64,000 nucleotides of DNA from Ruminococcus flavefaciens (GTDB lineage: Bacteria; Bacillota; Clostridia; Oscillospirales; Ruminococcaceae), in NCBI GenBank assembly GCA_015067005.1, contig SVNH01000015.1, forward strand, positions 23,068-87,067, written 5' to 3'. The notes beneath the pieces were generated by a model. The model was not told the DNA's origin and did not search any database. It was given only the letters and a program-made list of their open reading frames with translations. The translations under genes and the position numbers were made by a program. Positions 44,648 through 54,088 of the stretch are shown here, piece by piece (position 1 is the first letter of the stretch; each line of letters begins with the position of its first letter).

Positions 44648-45545
44648 GATCAGCGGGAAACAGCTTTATGCAGCGGCTATGATAGGGGAGATATTTGCTA
44701 TATTCTGCCTTCAGGGAAGCATAGGACTGCTTACTGCTGCCGGATATGCAGCTGCTTCCCTGGTAGTATGTGCTGCTGTAATGCCGTTTGCATGGGCGTA
44801 TAGGTCAGGGAAAGAACTGCCTGAGGCGGCAGAATTCCTGCTGCTTCTGCTGATAATAGCATGGGGCGGAAGTCTGTTTGCGATGCAGTGGTCTGCATCT
44901 GAAATGATATATATTCCCTACGAAGATCACGGCATATCAGGAAAACTGCTCGTATCAGGCTTGATCGCGCTGGTATGTCTGTATATCTCGTCAACAGGGA
45001 TAAAGGCGCTTGGAAGAGCGGCAGTGATAGCGGCTGCGATAGGAGCGGTCTGTCTTGCGGTAGTGGTAATAAGTACGCTTTCAAAGCATGACTGGCAGAA
45101 TATGAGCCATACCGGAAATGAACTCACCTTTGCAGGCGAATTTGTCCGCGGACTGCTTATAAGCGGAAATGCAGCTGCTTTTATAGTTTTGCTTGGCATG
45201 GACAAAGCGGGAACTATTGTCAGGACAGGCATATTTTTTGCGGTCAGAGCGGCGGTAGGTGCAGTCGTGATAGTTACAACTGTACTTGCAGTCGGAGATA
45301 TTATGCCGGCAGTTGAACTTCCGGCTGTAATGGCAGCGCGTCTTGCACAGCCTTTTGCAGCACAGCGCATAGATTCGCTGTTTATGATAGTATTCGCGGT
45401 ATATGCAGTGTTTTCGATAGCGGTACAGTCAGCAGCGGCAGTATGTCTGCTGGACAGACTGTTTCCTAAGTTCAGGCGTTTCAGAAGCCTTACAGTTCTT
45501 TCGCTCATGCTGTCATCAGCACTTATAATAAATAATGTCCGGTAG
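44640..45545 (+). CDS. Spore germination permease, GerB-like
   Basis: 301 aa, almost entirely hydrophobic with about ten predicted helices, starting NKISGKQLYAAAMIGEIFA. It is shorter than usual GerAB/GerBB proteins (about 360 aa) but has their layout, including a long helix with EDHGISGKLLVSGL after a hydrophilic loop. It overlaps the gerA-like gene by 8 bp, typical for the pair. The assignment rests on this context more than on motifs. Confidence 0.7.
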   Translation: MNKISGKQLYAAAMIGEIFAIFCLQGSIGLLTAAGYAAASLVVCAAVMPFAWAYRSGKELPEAAEFLLLLLIIAWGGSLFAMQWSASEMIYIPYEDHGISGKLLVSGLIALVCLYISSTGIKALGRAAVIAAAIGAVCLAVVVISTLSKHDWQNMSHTGNELTFAGEFVRGLLISGNAAAFIVLLGMDKAGTIVRTGIFFAVRAAVGAVVIVTTVLAVGDIMPAVELPAVMAARLAQPFAAQRIDSLFMIVFAVYAVFSIAVQSAAAVCLLDRLFPKFRRFRSLTVLSLMLSSALIINNVR

Positions 45546-45590
45546 CATAAAAAACCGCTCACAGCACAATAAGTTGCCATGAGCGGTCAT
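45546..45590. terminator. Terminator between gerB-like and metG
   Basis: ACCGCTCA / TGAGCGGT outer stem with an 18-nt interior, T runs on both strands; serves both convergent genes. Confidence 0.65.
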
Positions 45591-45594
45591 GTTT

Positions 45595-47580
45595 TTATCT
45601 GATTTTTGAGCCTACCGGAATGCTGTCATCAACAAAGATAACTTTAATGCCGTCCGGAGTATCAGCAGCGCATATCATTCCGTTGCTGTCTACACCGCGG
45701 AGCTTGACCGGCTTGAGGTTTGCGATCAGCTGAAGCTTCTTTCCGATAAGATCCTCAGGCGAGTAATACTGAGCGATACCTGAGACTACCTGTCTTCCGC
45801 CCATACCGTCATCGAGCTGTAAGCAGAGCAGCTTATCCGATTTCTTGATTTTTTCGCAGGAAACTACCTTTGCGACCCTGATCTCGACCTTTGCGAAATC
45901 GTCGATAGTGATCTCAGGTGCGAGCTCGATAGGTGCTGCGGAATCTTCACCCTTTTCCTCAGCAGAAAGCTTAGCCTGAGCAGCCTCCATGTTTTTAGTG
46001 AGGATAGCGTTGAGTTCGTCGATCTCCTTGTCAACATCAATACGAGGGAAGAGTATCTCGCCCTTATGTACAGTTACATCAGCCGGAAGAACATCGAATC
46101 TGCCGAGGTTCTCGTACTTGACATCCTCTGCGGAAGCACCGATCTGTTCCCATACCTTTGGCATAGTTGTAGGCATGAAAGGTGCAAGCAGAGCAGATGT
46201 TATTCTGATAGCTTCGAGGAGATTGTAAAGAACAGCTGCGAGACGCGGCTTCATAGCCTCGTCCTTGCCAAGCTTCCACGGCTCTGTTTCATCGATGTAC
46301 TTGTTAGCGCGGTTCACGCCCTCGAAGATAGTTTCAAGAGCCTGCTTTATCTTGGTTTCATCAACATATTTATCGACCTCAGGAAGAAGTCCGAGGATGA
46401 CCGATCTGAAATCGTCGTCAATGGCAGCAGCTTCTCTTTCAGCCGGAAGGGTTCCGCCGAAATACTTATCAGCCATAGCAACAGTACGTGAAACGAGGTT
46501 TCCGAAGCCGTTTGCGAGGTCGGAATTTATACGGTTTATCATTATCTCGTTGGAGAAAAGGCTGTCTGCACCAAGAGCCATTTCGCGGAGGATATGGTAT
46601 CTTATCGAATCGCAGCCATAGCGCTCGCCGAGGATGAACGGGTCAACAACATTTCCGAGAGACTTAGACATCTTTACGCTTTCGCCGTTTTTGCCAGCCA
46701 TTGTTATCCAGCCGTGAACAGCAAGGTGCTTAGGGAGCGGAAGTTCAAGTGCCATGAGCATTGCCGGCCATATAATAGCATGGAATCGCATGATGTCCTT
46801 AGCAACCATGTGTACATCTGCCGGCCAGAACTTTTCAAAATCGTTATGAGCATCGTTGAGATAGCCGAGTGCAGTTATATAGTTTGAAAGTGCGTCTATC
46901 CATACATAGACAACGTGTCCCTCATCGAATGTTACCGGAACGCCCCACTTGAAGGTAGTTCTTGAAACGCAGAGATCTTCAAGGCCGGGCTTGATGAAGT
47001 TGTTTACGAGTTCCTGTGCGCGTGTCTTCGGGCGGAGGTAATCGGTCTCAGTGAGAAGTTTTTCTATTCTTTCTGCGAAAGGAGACATTTTGAAGAAGTA
47101 AGCCTCTTCCTTGGCGAATTTTACGGGTCTGTGACATTCAGGACAGCAGCCGTTCTCATCAAGCTGAGAGTCTGTCCAGAAGCTTTCGCAGGGAGTGCAG
47201 TATTTTCCTGAATACTCGCCTTTGTATATATAGCCTCTGTCATAGAGTTCCTTGAATATCTTCTGAACGCTTTCAACGTGGTAATCGTCAGTTGTACGGA
47301 TATAGCGGTCGTAGGATATGTTCATATATTTCCAGAGCTTCTGGAACTGTTCAACGATAACGTCAACGTATTCTTTAGGAGAAACACCGGCTTCGGCAGC
47401 CTTCTGCTCGATTTTAAGGCCATGCTCATCAGTGCCGGTAAGGAACATTACATCATAACCCTGCATTCGCTTATAACGTGCGATGGAATCGCAGGCTACT
47501 GTTGTGTAGCAGTGACCGATATGCGGATTTCCCGATGGATAATAGATCGGTGTTGTGATGTAAAAAGGTTTCTTTGACAT
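45595..47580 (-). CDS. metG: Methionyl-tRNA synthetase
   Basis: 661 aa. HIGH motif in PSGNPHIGHCYTT, a four-Cys zinc knuckle (CTPCESFWTDSQLDENGCCPEC), KMSKS in VKMSKSLGNV, and a C-terminal tRNA-binding domain (FAKVEIRVAKVVSCEKIKKS) fused after a linker. It charges tRNA-Met. The ATG at 47580 follows GGAG; the longer in-frame start adds six unlikely residues. No T-box leader is visible in the 160 bp upstream. Confidence 0.95.
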   Translation of the reverse strand: MSKKPFYITTPIYYPSGNPHIGHCYTTVACDSIARYKRMQGYDVMFLTGTDEHGLKIEQKAAEAGVSPKEYVDVIVEQFQKLWKYMNISYDRYIRTTDDYHVESVQKIFKELYDRGYIYKGEYSGKYCTPCESFWTDSQLDENGCCPECHRPVKFAKEEAYFFKMSPFAERIEKLLTETDYLRPKTRAQELVNNFIKPGLEDLCVSRTTFKWGVPVTFDEGHVVYVWIDALSNYITALGYLNDAHNDFEKFWPADVHMVAKDIMRFHAIIWPAMLMALELPLPKHLAVHGWITMAGKNGESVKMSKSLGNVVDPFILGERYGCDSIRYHILREMALGADSLFSNEIMINRINSDLANGFGNLVSRTVAMADKYFGGTLPAEREAAAIDDDFRSVILGLLPEVDKYVDETKIKQALETIFEGVNRANKYIDETEPWKLGKDEAMKPRLAAVLYNLLEAIRITSALLAPFMPTTMPKVWEQIGASAEDVKYENLGRFDVLPADVTVHKGEILFPRIDVDKEIDELNAILTKNMEAAQAKLSAEEKGEDSAAPIELAPEITIDDFAKVEIRVAKVVSCEKIKKSDKLLCLQLDDGMGGRQVVSGIAQYYSPEDLIGKKLQLIANLKPVKLRGVDSNGMICAADTPDGIKVIFVDDSIPVGSKIR

Positions 47581-47706
47581 TATAATCGCTCCAATCATTA
47601 GTGATAAATATATTATACACCATTTTTTTCGATTTGTCGAGAGGTATTTTATAATTCGTGTAAACTGAATAACTGCCTTACGAAGATCATTGCTCTGAAA
47701 ATTGTA

Positions 47707-47741
47707 AAAGCCCCGTTCATATGAACGAGGCTTTGACGTTT
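47707..47741 (-). terminator. Terminator after the SGNH-dockerin gene
   Basis: AAAGCC-CCGTTCAT / ATGAACGAGGCTTT with one mismatch; on the minus strand TTTACAAT follows. Confidence 0.65.
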
Positions 47742-49121
47742 TTATTTCTTTTTAGCCGAGTATTCTTCGATGGATACGGGCTCCTGACCGTTTTTCAGGT
47801 TGGAGAGATAAGCTGTATATGCAAGTATTCTTGTAGCATCGGTAGTAGTCCATCTTCCGTTTTTGTCAATATCGGCAGCTTTCTGCTGAAGCTTTGTAAG
47901 GATAGACTTTGGATCAGTTGGACTTGAAAGTGCTCCGACCTCTCTGAGAGCGAGAGTTGCATCAGCAGTAGTATATCTGTTATCAAGATTTACGTCACCG
48001 TAGAGTGTGCCGGCAACTTTTTTGTAGGTTTCAAGAGCTCCCTCAGGATAATTGCTTCTGTCTTTGAGTTTGCTGAAGAGATTAGTGTAGGTATTGTTTC
48101 CGAAGTGAAGATCGCCTATTGTATCAAGGATAGCTGCGGCGATAGCAAGGTGTCCTCTCTGGTTAGGGTGAAAATCCTTCTGATCGCCTGAGAGCTGGAT
48201 ATTTGTGAAATAGTAAGAATGACCGGGATCGTTTTTGTTATAGTCACCTGTTTCAGTAGCTGTGAATTCATAGAATACATCTGCTACCTTTACGTTGTCG
48301 GCTTTTTCGGCATTACTATTGAGTGTTTCGCGGAATGTATCAAGCACCTTATGGAAATTCATGCTGAGAATGTCAAGGAGGTCCTTATATCCGGCAGAAT
48401 TGCCGAAACGGTTCTGAATATATGAAGGCTCTAACTGTAAAGGCTGATAGATAGTCTGGAGAATTATCTGTGCGCTGCTGTTTATGCTCCTGAGTTCACT
48501 GATAGCGGAATTGATATTCGGTATAATATCAGTAGAAATAACGCATGGCTCATCAATTGTTCCGGGAAGACCTATTTCTCCGCAGATCCTTTTTATCGGT
48601 ATATCGCCGGCTCTATTGTAGTCGATCTTGCCGTCTTTCATGATATAAGCCTTGATCTTGTTCAGATCTATGAGTTCTAAAAGTGCGGAAATTCCTGGAT
48701 TTTCCGGAATGTCATCAGCGGTTTTGCCGTCTGTGAGGAATTTCTTTTCAACTGCGTATGCGAGGAATTCCTTTGAGGCATGGCGCATCATATCGTTAGC
48801 ACCAACGGAGATTACGATATATTCAGCATCCTTGACCTTTTCCTTTTGTGCGTCGTTAAGATTCCTGATAACTTCGAGCATATCCTTGGAAGTATCACCT
48901 TTATGAGCGAAGTTATCGATATTGCCGCCGAGGTAATCAGCACAAAGCTGACCGTAATTGTATTCTGAGCTGCTGAGACCGTATCCGGATGCGATACTGT
49001 CACCGAAAAGCACAAGATCCTTATCGGTATCATTGGATTCACCGGCAGCACATACATTGATCGAAGCCACAGAAGCAGACATCATAGAAGCTGCAAGTAA
49101 AAATGAAATGAATTTTTTCAT
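47742..49121 (-). CDS. Secreted SGNH/GDSL esterase with dockerin
   Basis: 459 aa. Signal peptide (1-26, ending NVCAA). SGNH blocks: LVLFGDSIASGYGL (nucleophile Ser), a Gly in block II, VSVGANDMMRH (Asn) and DFHPNQRGH (Asp/His). A C-terminal dockerin-like module has two Asp-rich loops (GDVNLDNRYTTADATLAL and ADIDKNGRWTTTDATRILAY). Likely a carbohydrate or lipid esterase of the cellulosome; the substrate is not visible. The second Asp-rich positions are partly replaced, so calcium binding may be weaker than in the LRR protein. Confidence 0.88.
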   Translation of the reverse strand: MKKFISFLLAASMMSASVASINVCAAGESNDTDKDLVLFGDSIASGYGLSSSEYNYGQLCADYLGGNIDNFAHKGDTSKDMLEVIRNLNDAQKEKVKDAEYIVISVGANDMMRHASKEFLAYAVEKKFLTDGKTADDIPENPGISALLELIDLNKIKAYIMKDGKIDYNRAGDIPIKRICGEIGLPGTIDEPCVISTDIIPNINSAISELRSINSSAQIILQTIYQPLQLEPSYIQNRFGNSAGYKDLLDILSMNFHKVLDTFRETLNSNAEKADNVKVADVFYEFTATETGDYNKNDPGHSYYFTNIQLSGDQKDFHPNQRGHLAIAAAILDTIGDLHFGNNTYTNLFSKLKDRSNYPEGALETYKKVAGTLYGDVNLDNRYTTADATLALREVGALSSPTDPKSILTKLQQKAADIDKNGRWTTTDATRILAYTAYLSNLKNGQEPVSIEEYSAKKK

Positions 49122-49281
49122 AAATAATTATCCTTTCGTATAAACGTTGGCATTACATTGTAAAGAATTTGCACTCTCCGAACGGAATGCAGGGCAATAA
49201 CCGTCTTATAGCGGTTGTTGAATACAGATTAATTATAGTTCATGAGACGCGAAAAGTCAATAGGAAAAAGCCTCCTGATAT

Positions 49282-50028
49282 TCAGCAGCAGGTGACAGCC
49301 GCTATTGAAATATTGTCTTTGCTCTGGTTTTCAGAAGCCTTATTAAGCAGCATTTCAAGACGCTCCGGAAGACTTTTCGGCAGTTCCATTATCTCTTCCA
49401 TATCATAGGTTGAAACATAATCGGAAAGACCATCGCTGCACAGTATAAGGACATCACCGAATTCAACGCCGCCTTCAATAGGGGATATATCAACTTTAGG
49501 CGGAGTATTGACATTGCCGAATGCAGGGAAAATGATATTGCGGTGAACGTGGGTGCGACGTTCCTCTAAAGTGATCGTGCCTTCTTCATAAAGCAGCTGT
49601 ACAAGCGACTGATCGCGTGAGATCTGGGTTATTCTTCCGCCGCGAAATCGGTAAAGTCTTGAATCTCCGACGTTGAATGTTGTGATAATGCCTTTTTCGT
49701 CAACAGCTATACCGCAGAGAGTAGCCTGCATATTATGGCTGTCGGGATTTTCGGCGCTGAACTGTGCAAGTCTTTCGTGGATAGCAAGGAGCTCAGCTGA
49801 AAGATCAGTACGGCAGTTATAATGTATCTCACTTATCATTTCAAGACACATTTTTGAAGCGACTTCGCCGGAAAGCTCGCCCGAAACACCGTCTGAAACG
49901 GCGGCGAAGAAAGGCGGGTCGAGTTCCTGTTCGGAAGTGCCGGAATCGAACACCTCCCTGCCGATGAGGAGAGCGTCCTCGTTATGTGGCATTATGCCTT
50001 TACTGGTTATACCGCAGCAGTAGTACAT
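49282..50028 (-). CDS. PP2C-family Ser/Thr protein phosphatase
   Basis: 248 aa. PP2C metal motifs: NEDALLIG near the N-terminus, FAAVSDGVSGE, NVGDSRLYRFRGGRI and LILCSDGLSDYV. It dephosphorylates targets of PASTA-type kinases or acts as a stress signalling phosphatase. No partner kinase gene is adjacent. It is the last gene of a leftward LCP-TatD-PP2C group, 12 bp after tatD. Confidence 0.9.
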   Translation of the reverse strand: MYYCCGITSKGIMPHNEDALLIGREVFDSGTSEQELDPPFFAAVSDGVSGELSGEVASKMCLEMISEIHYNCRTDLSAELLAIHERLAQFSAENPDSHNMQATLCGIAVDEKGIITTFNVGDSRLYRFRGGRITQISRDQSLVQLLYEEGTITLEERRTHVHRNIIFPAFGNVNTPPKVDISPIEGGVEFGDVLILCSDGLSDYVSTYDMEEIMELPKSLPERLEMLLNKASENQSKDNISIAAVTCC

Positions 50029-50040
50029 ATATAAAACCTC

Positions 50041-50808
50041 TTAGTGAATATCGTAGAATTCCATACCATTGCGGCAGGTAATATCGAGCAGTTCCTGAAC
50101 AGGGATCTGTTTGATCTCGGCAGCTTTCTCAGCTGTGAAGGCTATCATTGAACTGTCGCAGCGTTTTCCGCGGAACGGTACAGGAGCCATATAAGGACAA
50201 TCCGTTTCAAGGAGCAGTCTTTCGAGAGGAACGGCTTCAAGAGCGCGGATAGCTTTTTTGGCGTTGTTGAAGGTAAGCACACCGGTGAAGCCGATATACA
50301 TACCGAGAGAGACTATTTCAGCCGCAGTTTCAGCAGAGCCGCTGAAACAGTGTACAACTCCGCGCGGCTTGTATTCGCGGAGAATATCAACAGTATCCTG
50401 ACAGGCATCGCGGCTGTGAACTATTATCGGAAGATCGAGTTCTTTTGCAAGTTCTATCTGTTCGCGGAAGAGCTTTATCTGCTTGCCGCGGTCGTAGCCG
50501 TCGTAGTGATAATCGAGACCTATCTCACCGACTGCTTTCATTTTACTGTTTCCGGTTATTGCGTTCCTGACAGTATCGAGGTAATCTGCCGGAGTTGAAT
50601 CAGCGACTTCCGGGTGAACACCGGCTGCTGAGAATATATATCCATACTCCTCGGCGATAGCGGCATTTTCCGGAATATCCTCAACTGTTGACGAAGCGAG
50701 CATTACGTAGCGCACTCCTTTTTCGGGAAGGGCGCGGAGAATTTCTGTACGGTCGCTGTCGAAAGCGTGATCTGCGTAATGAGCGTGAGTATCAAAAATA
50801 TTGTTCAA
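50041..50808 (-). CDS. tatD: TatD-family metal-dependent hydrolase
   Basis: 255 aa. DTHAHYADHAF (metal His pair), GEIGLDYHYDGY, PIIVHSRDA, GVVHCFSGSAE and LLETDCPYMAP are the TatD DNase motifs. It is a cytoplasmic 3'-5' DNase or RNase for repair or quality control. Its start overlaps the stop of the LCP gene by 4 bp. A TatD-linked radical SAM domain lies 7.4 kb downstream at 57618. Confidence 0.93.
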   Translation of the reverse strand: MNNIFDTHAHYADHAFDSDRTEILRALPEKGVRYVMLASSTVEDIPENAAIAEEYGYIFSAAGVHPEVADSTPADYLDTVRNAITGNSKMKAVGEIGLDYHYDGYDRGKQIKLFREQIELAKELDLPIIVHSRDACQDTVDILREYKPRGVVHCFSGSAETAAEIVSLGMYIGFTGVLTFNNAKKAIRALEAVPLERLLLETDCPYMAPVPFRGKRCDSSMIAFTAEKAAEIKQIPVQELLDITCRNGMEFYDIH

Positions 50809-51731
50809 TCGTCATCCCTCGATTTTCTGGTAGGTTCTTCAATAACTCCGAAGTATTCTTCGGGCAGATTACTGATGAAGTTTGAGCTTGGTATGAAGTC
50901 TTTTTCCGAATCTTCGCCGTCAATGATGATGGCGACAGAGATATTTGAGCCGAAATTGAACATATACTTGATAGCGTCCTTGTACTTGTCGTAGTCAACG
51001 GCGGTAATATCGGTTGAAGTGGTAGCGTTGATGACCTCGGCAAAGTATCTGTCGAAGCTGCCTGCAATACGGTCGCCCTCAGAGCCGTTTATCATATAGC
51101 TGATGATAGTAGCGGCTTTGAATGAGCGCTCGGTCTCGCCGCCTTTGAATTTGTTGTAGGTGAGGTATTTTCTTATGTCCTTGGAATCGAGAGTCTGAAC
51201 GGAGCCATCGTTCTTATATCCGCCGAATTCGATGTCGACCGGATAGCTGACGCCGCCGAAAATATCACAGACCTTTTCAAAGGTCTCAGGGGTGAATACC
51301 ATGTATTTGTCGATGTTTACGCCTATTACGTTCTGAACGAACGAAACGGCAGCCGGACCGCCGCCTGTCTCATATGATTCTTTCAGTGCTATCTGAGCAT
51401 TTTCTTCCTGAGAGTAATATATAGAGTTTGAAGGGATACCGACTAAAAGCATATGCTTTTTATACGGAACTGAACGTACAAGCATGAAGGTCGCTGAAGC
51501 TTTATTAGCTTCCGGATCATCAAGAATGAACAGGAGCGTATGGCTGTCCTCCGGGGAAATTGAGATACTGCCGTTTCTTGGCTGAGGCTCGCTCAGTTTT
51601 TCTTCGCCTTTTCTTAGGTAGTTATAGTAGATGAAGTAAGCAGCCCCTCCTATGATTATCATACCTATGAAGATAGTAACGAGGAAAGGGATAGCGATAC
51701 TGCCGGTTTTCTTTTTAGGTGCGTCTGACAT
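50805..51731 (-). CDS. LCP-like (LytR-CpsA-Psr) membrane protein
   Basis: 308 aa. A short cytoplasmic Lys-rich start, one membrane helix (IAIPFLVTIFIGMIIIGGAAYF), then an extracellular domain with HMLLVGIPSNSIY, ALKESYETGGG and VNIDKYMVFTPETFEKVCDIFGGV. These match the LCP order, which transfers wall polymers to peptidoglycan. The usual Arg/Asp phosphate-binding residues are not obvious (VGIPSNS in place of ISIPRD), so activity is uncertain. First gene of the LCP-TatD-PP2C group. Confidence 0.75.
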   Translation of the reverse strand: MSDAPKKKTGSIAIPFLVTIFIGMIIIGGAAYFIYYNYLRKGEEKLSEPQPRNGSISISPEDSHTLLFILDDPEANKASATFMLVRSVPYKKHMLLVGIPSNSIYYSQEENAQIALKESYETGGGPAAVSFVQNVIGVNIDKYMVFTPETFEKVCDIFGGVSYPVDIEFGGYKNDGSVQTLDSKDIRKYLTYNKFKGGETERSFKAATIISYMINGSEGDRIAGSFDRYFAEVINATTSTDITAVDYDKYKDAIKYMFNFGSNISVAIIIDGEDSEKDFIPSSNFISNLPEEYFGVIEEPTRKSRDDD

Positions 51732-52114
51732 TTTTGTTCTCTCCTTGTATTATTATTGATGTAAATAGTCAGTTCAGTGGTGCTGAACGTATTATTGACA
51801 TAAAAAATTACGATTTGTATATCAAAGATATACTTAAATTATTCGTTTGTGAATGAATAAAAAGTATTTACAATGGACAAGTGTTTAAAACTAAACTGCA
51901 AAATACCATTTATCAACAAACTTTTCAACGTTTTCAACATGGAATAATACCGCTGAATGTTTAAACAGACGATTCAACAGTCTGTTGAAAAGCGAACAGA
52001 CTTTCATTCAAAAACATACAAATCAGCAGAAAAATAAATTTTAATGTGTTATTTTAGGTAAATAAACTTGAAAAATTCTGCGGATGTGTTATAATATTCA
52101 TTAGACGTTGCTTT
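51732..52114. other. AT-rich intergenic region with short repeats
   Basis: No gene seen. It holds a palindrome GTTCAG-TGGTG-CTGAAC (51772-51788) close to the LCP start, three copies of (C/G)TTTTCAAC or its inverse near 51920-51990, and CAACAG-TCT... dyad near 51976. A rightward promoter-like pair stands at 52068-52095. Confidence 0.4.
52068..52095 (+). promoter_or_regulatory. Promoter-like sequence facing the 3' end of the SLOG gene
   Basis: TTGAAA, 16 bp, TATAAT, pointing right; no rightward gene follows, so a transcript would run antisense to the gene at 52115-52798. Confidence 0.35.
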
Positions 52115-52798
52115 TCAGCCGATGAAAATATTTGTCATCTCATTGATATATTCGCGCAGAGCATTAACATCATTGCCGGTTATGTCGATGATCTTGTGAA
52201 CATCCTCACAGTCGAAGCTTGCTATGCGGCAGTTGTTGTTTTTCATGCGGGATATAGTCTGACCTGTACCGGTACGCCATGCGTCCTTATTGAAGAATGC
52301 AATAGCAGTAGATGAATTGTCTGCCATGAAGAAATTGCGGTCGCGGTAAAGGTTCTTTGCAAAGCCGCTTTTCATGTAGACCATGTCCGGATCAGAGCAG
52401 GTGCACAGCAGAACATCACAGGAACGTTCTGTTTCTGACAGAACAGCAAGATCTTTCTCGCGGAAATATAATGCGTGTTTCCGGAATGGCATAACACCGA
52501 TGATACGAATTTCCTTGCCTGATCTCTTCATATTCATTAGATGAGCGGCTGCCCAGAGATCGGTTCCGGTAGCAAGTCCGTCGAAGAAGGTAGTATAACC
52601 GGCATCAAAAGCCATGTCGATATATCTGTTCAGCAGATACCTTACTCCGGCTGCGGTCACTTTTAAATAAGAAGGATCGTTGTCGTAAGGGATGATGCTT
52701 TTTGCACGGTGCCCGGTTATGCAGACTGTTTTCTGCGGCTCGGGAATGAATTGTTCGGGTGAAGATACCCAGATTCCTGAATTCAGAGATCTGAACAA
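52115..52798 (-). CDS. SLOG-family (YpsA/DUF1273-like) protein
   Basis: 227 aa. TVCITGHRAKSI, FFDGLATGTDLWAAAHL (nucleotide-binding Gly-rich turn) and IIGVMPFRKHALYF are typical of the SLOG/Rossmann YpsA group, which is predicted to bind nucleotide-like ligands. YpsA affects cell division in Bacillus; some relatives occur in defence loci, but nothing here suggests that. A single-gene unit. Confidence 0.8.
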   Translation of the reverse strand: MFRSLNSGIWVSSPEQFIPEPQKTVCITGHRAKSIIPYDNDPSYLKVTAAGVRYLLNRYIDMAFDAGYTTFFDGLATGTDLWAAAHLMNMKRSGKEIRIIGVMPFRKHALYFREKDLAVLSETERSCDVLLCTCSDPDMVYMKSGFAKNLYRDRNFFMADNSSTAIAFFNKDAWRTGTGQTISRMKNNNCRIASFDCEDVHKIIDITGNDVNALREYINEMTNIFIG

Positions 52799-52926
52799 TT
52801 TACCACCTCCAAAAGATCATTACACTAAATTATAACATACAATAAAATATATTTCAAGGCGTTTTTACATATGTAATGAAATTTTTTGCTGAAAACGTTT
52901 TGTGGACGAAAGGAATTGATAACAGA

Positions 52927-54069
52927 ATGAAACCGTATCTGAAAAGAGCATGGGCTGAGGTCTCTCTGCCGCAGCTGAGAAAGAATATGGAGATAATACG
53001 CGGTCTTAATTCTGAAAAAACGGAGATAATGGCTGTTGTTAAGGCAGATGCCTACGGTCACGGCTACGACAGGGTATGCCGCTGTCTTACCGAGGATTGC
53101 GGGATAAGGTATTTTGCAGTTTCAAATCTTGATGAGGCTATATCCGTAAGGGAGCTTTGTCCTGAGGCTGAGATACTGATACTTGGCTATACTCCGCCGG
53201 AATATGCTCATGAGATCTCGGAATACAACATCATACAGGGCGTTGTATCTATGGAATATGCTCTTGCATTGTGCCAAAATAGTCCTGAAAGGGTACGCTG
53301 TCATGTCAAGATAGATACGGGCATGGGCAGAATAGGTCTGAGGTATGGAACTCCGGCTGAATGTGCTGAGGAAGTCGTAAGAATGTGCAGTATCGAGGGG
53401 CTTTCAGTTGAGGGCATATATACTCACTTTGCTGTTGCCGACAGCGATTCGGCGGACAATATCGCGTTCACGGATCATCAGGAGAAGTTCATAACCGATA
53501 CCTATGATGAGCTTGTAAAGCGCGGAATCAAGCTTCCGCACGTACATTTCATGAACAGTGCGGCGACCTGTTACCGTAATACATCGAAAAGCACTCTTTC
53601 GAGAGCAGGGATCATTATTTATGGTCTGCATCCTGATGTAAGTCTTGATATACCTGAGGGGCTTTCACCTGTTATGGAACTCAAAGCCGTCATCTCGCAG
53701 GTCAAGACAGTGCCTGCCGGAACCTGCATAAGCTACGGAAGGACATTCGTAGCTGAACACGAAATGCGTATAGCAACGGTGACCATAGGATATGCCGACG
53801 GTTATTCGAGACTTCTCAGTTCAAAGGGTGAGATACTTGTTCACGGAAAGCGCTGCCGCATCACAGGAAGAGTTTGCATGGATCAGCTTATGATCGACGT
53901 TTCTGAGGTCCCGGAGGCTAAATCAGGTGATATAGTTACCCTTATCGGAAGAGACGGGGATGATATGATAACTGCCGATGAGCTTGCCACAGTATGCGGT
54001 ACTATCGGATATGAAGTAGTATGCGGTATCTCAAAGAGAGTGCCTCGTATATATATCGACAATAAATGA
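52927..54069 (+). CDS. alr: Alanine racemase
   Basis: 380 aa, a PLP enzyme making D-alanine for the wall. It has the PLP Lys39 in VVKADAYGHGY, HVKIDTGMGRIG, GIYTHFAVADS, SRAGIIIYG and the second catalytic Tyr region SYGRTF / GRVCMDQLMID. I chose the ATG at 52927 (MKPYLKRAW), which matches the usual start; an in-frame ATG 17 codons earlier adds an unusual extension. AAAGGAAT stands about 12 nt before it. Followed after 19 bp by the YlbF-like gene. Confidence 0.93.
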   Translation: MKPYLKRAWAEVSLPQLRKNMEIIRGLNSEKTEIMAVVKADAYGHGYDRVCRCLTEDCGIRYFAVSNLDEAISVRELCPEAEILILGYTPPEYAHEISEYNIIQGVVSMEYALALCQNSPERVRCHVKIDTGMGRIGLRYGTPAECAEEVVRMCSIEGLSVEGIYTHFAVADSDSADNIAFTDHQEKFITDTYDELVKRGIKLPHVHFMNSAATCYRNTSKSTLSRAGIIIYGLHPDVSLDIPEGLSPVMELKAVISQVKTVPAGTCISYGRTFVAEHEMRIATVTIGYADGYSRLLSSKGEILVHGKRCRITGRVCMDQLMIDVSEVPEAKSGDIVTLIGRDGDDMITADELATVCGTIGYEVVCGISKRVPRIYIDNK

Positions 54070-54088
54070 TTTAAGGAGAATAAATATA

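Noticed and set aside
47581..47741. T-box riboswitch upstream of metG
   Set aside because: No T-box sequence or stem I structure is visible in the short upstream region.
51900..52000. Replication origin from repeated TTTTCAAC and a TTATCAACA sequence
   Set aside because: Only one near-match to a DnaA box and no dnaA, dnaN or other origin genes nearby.
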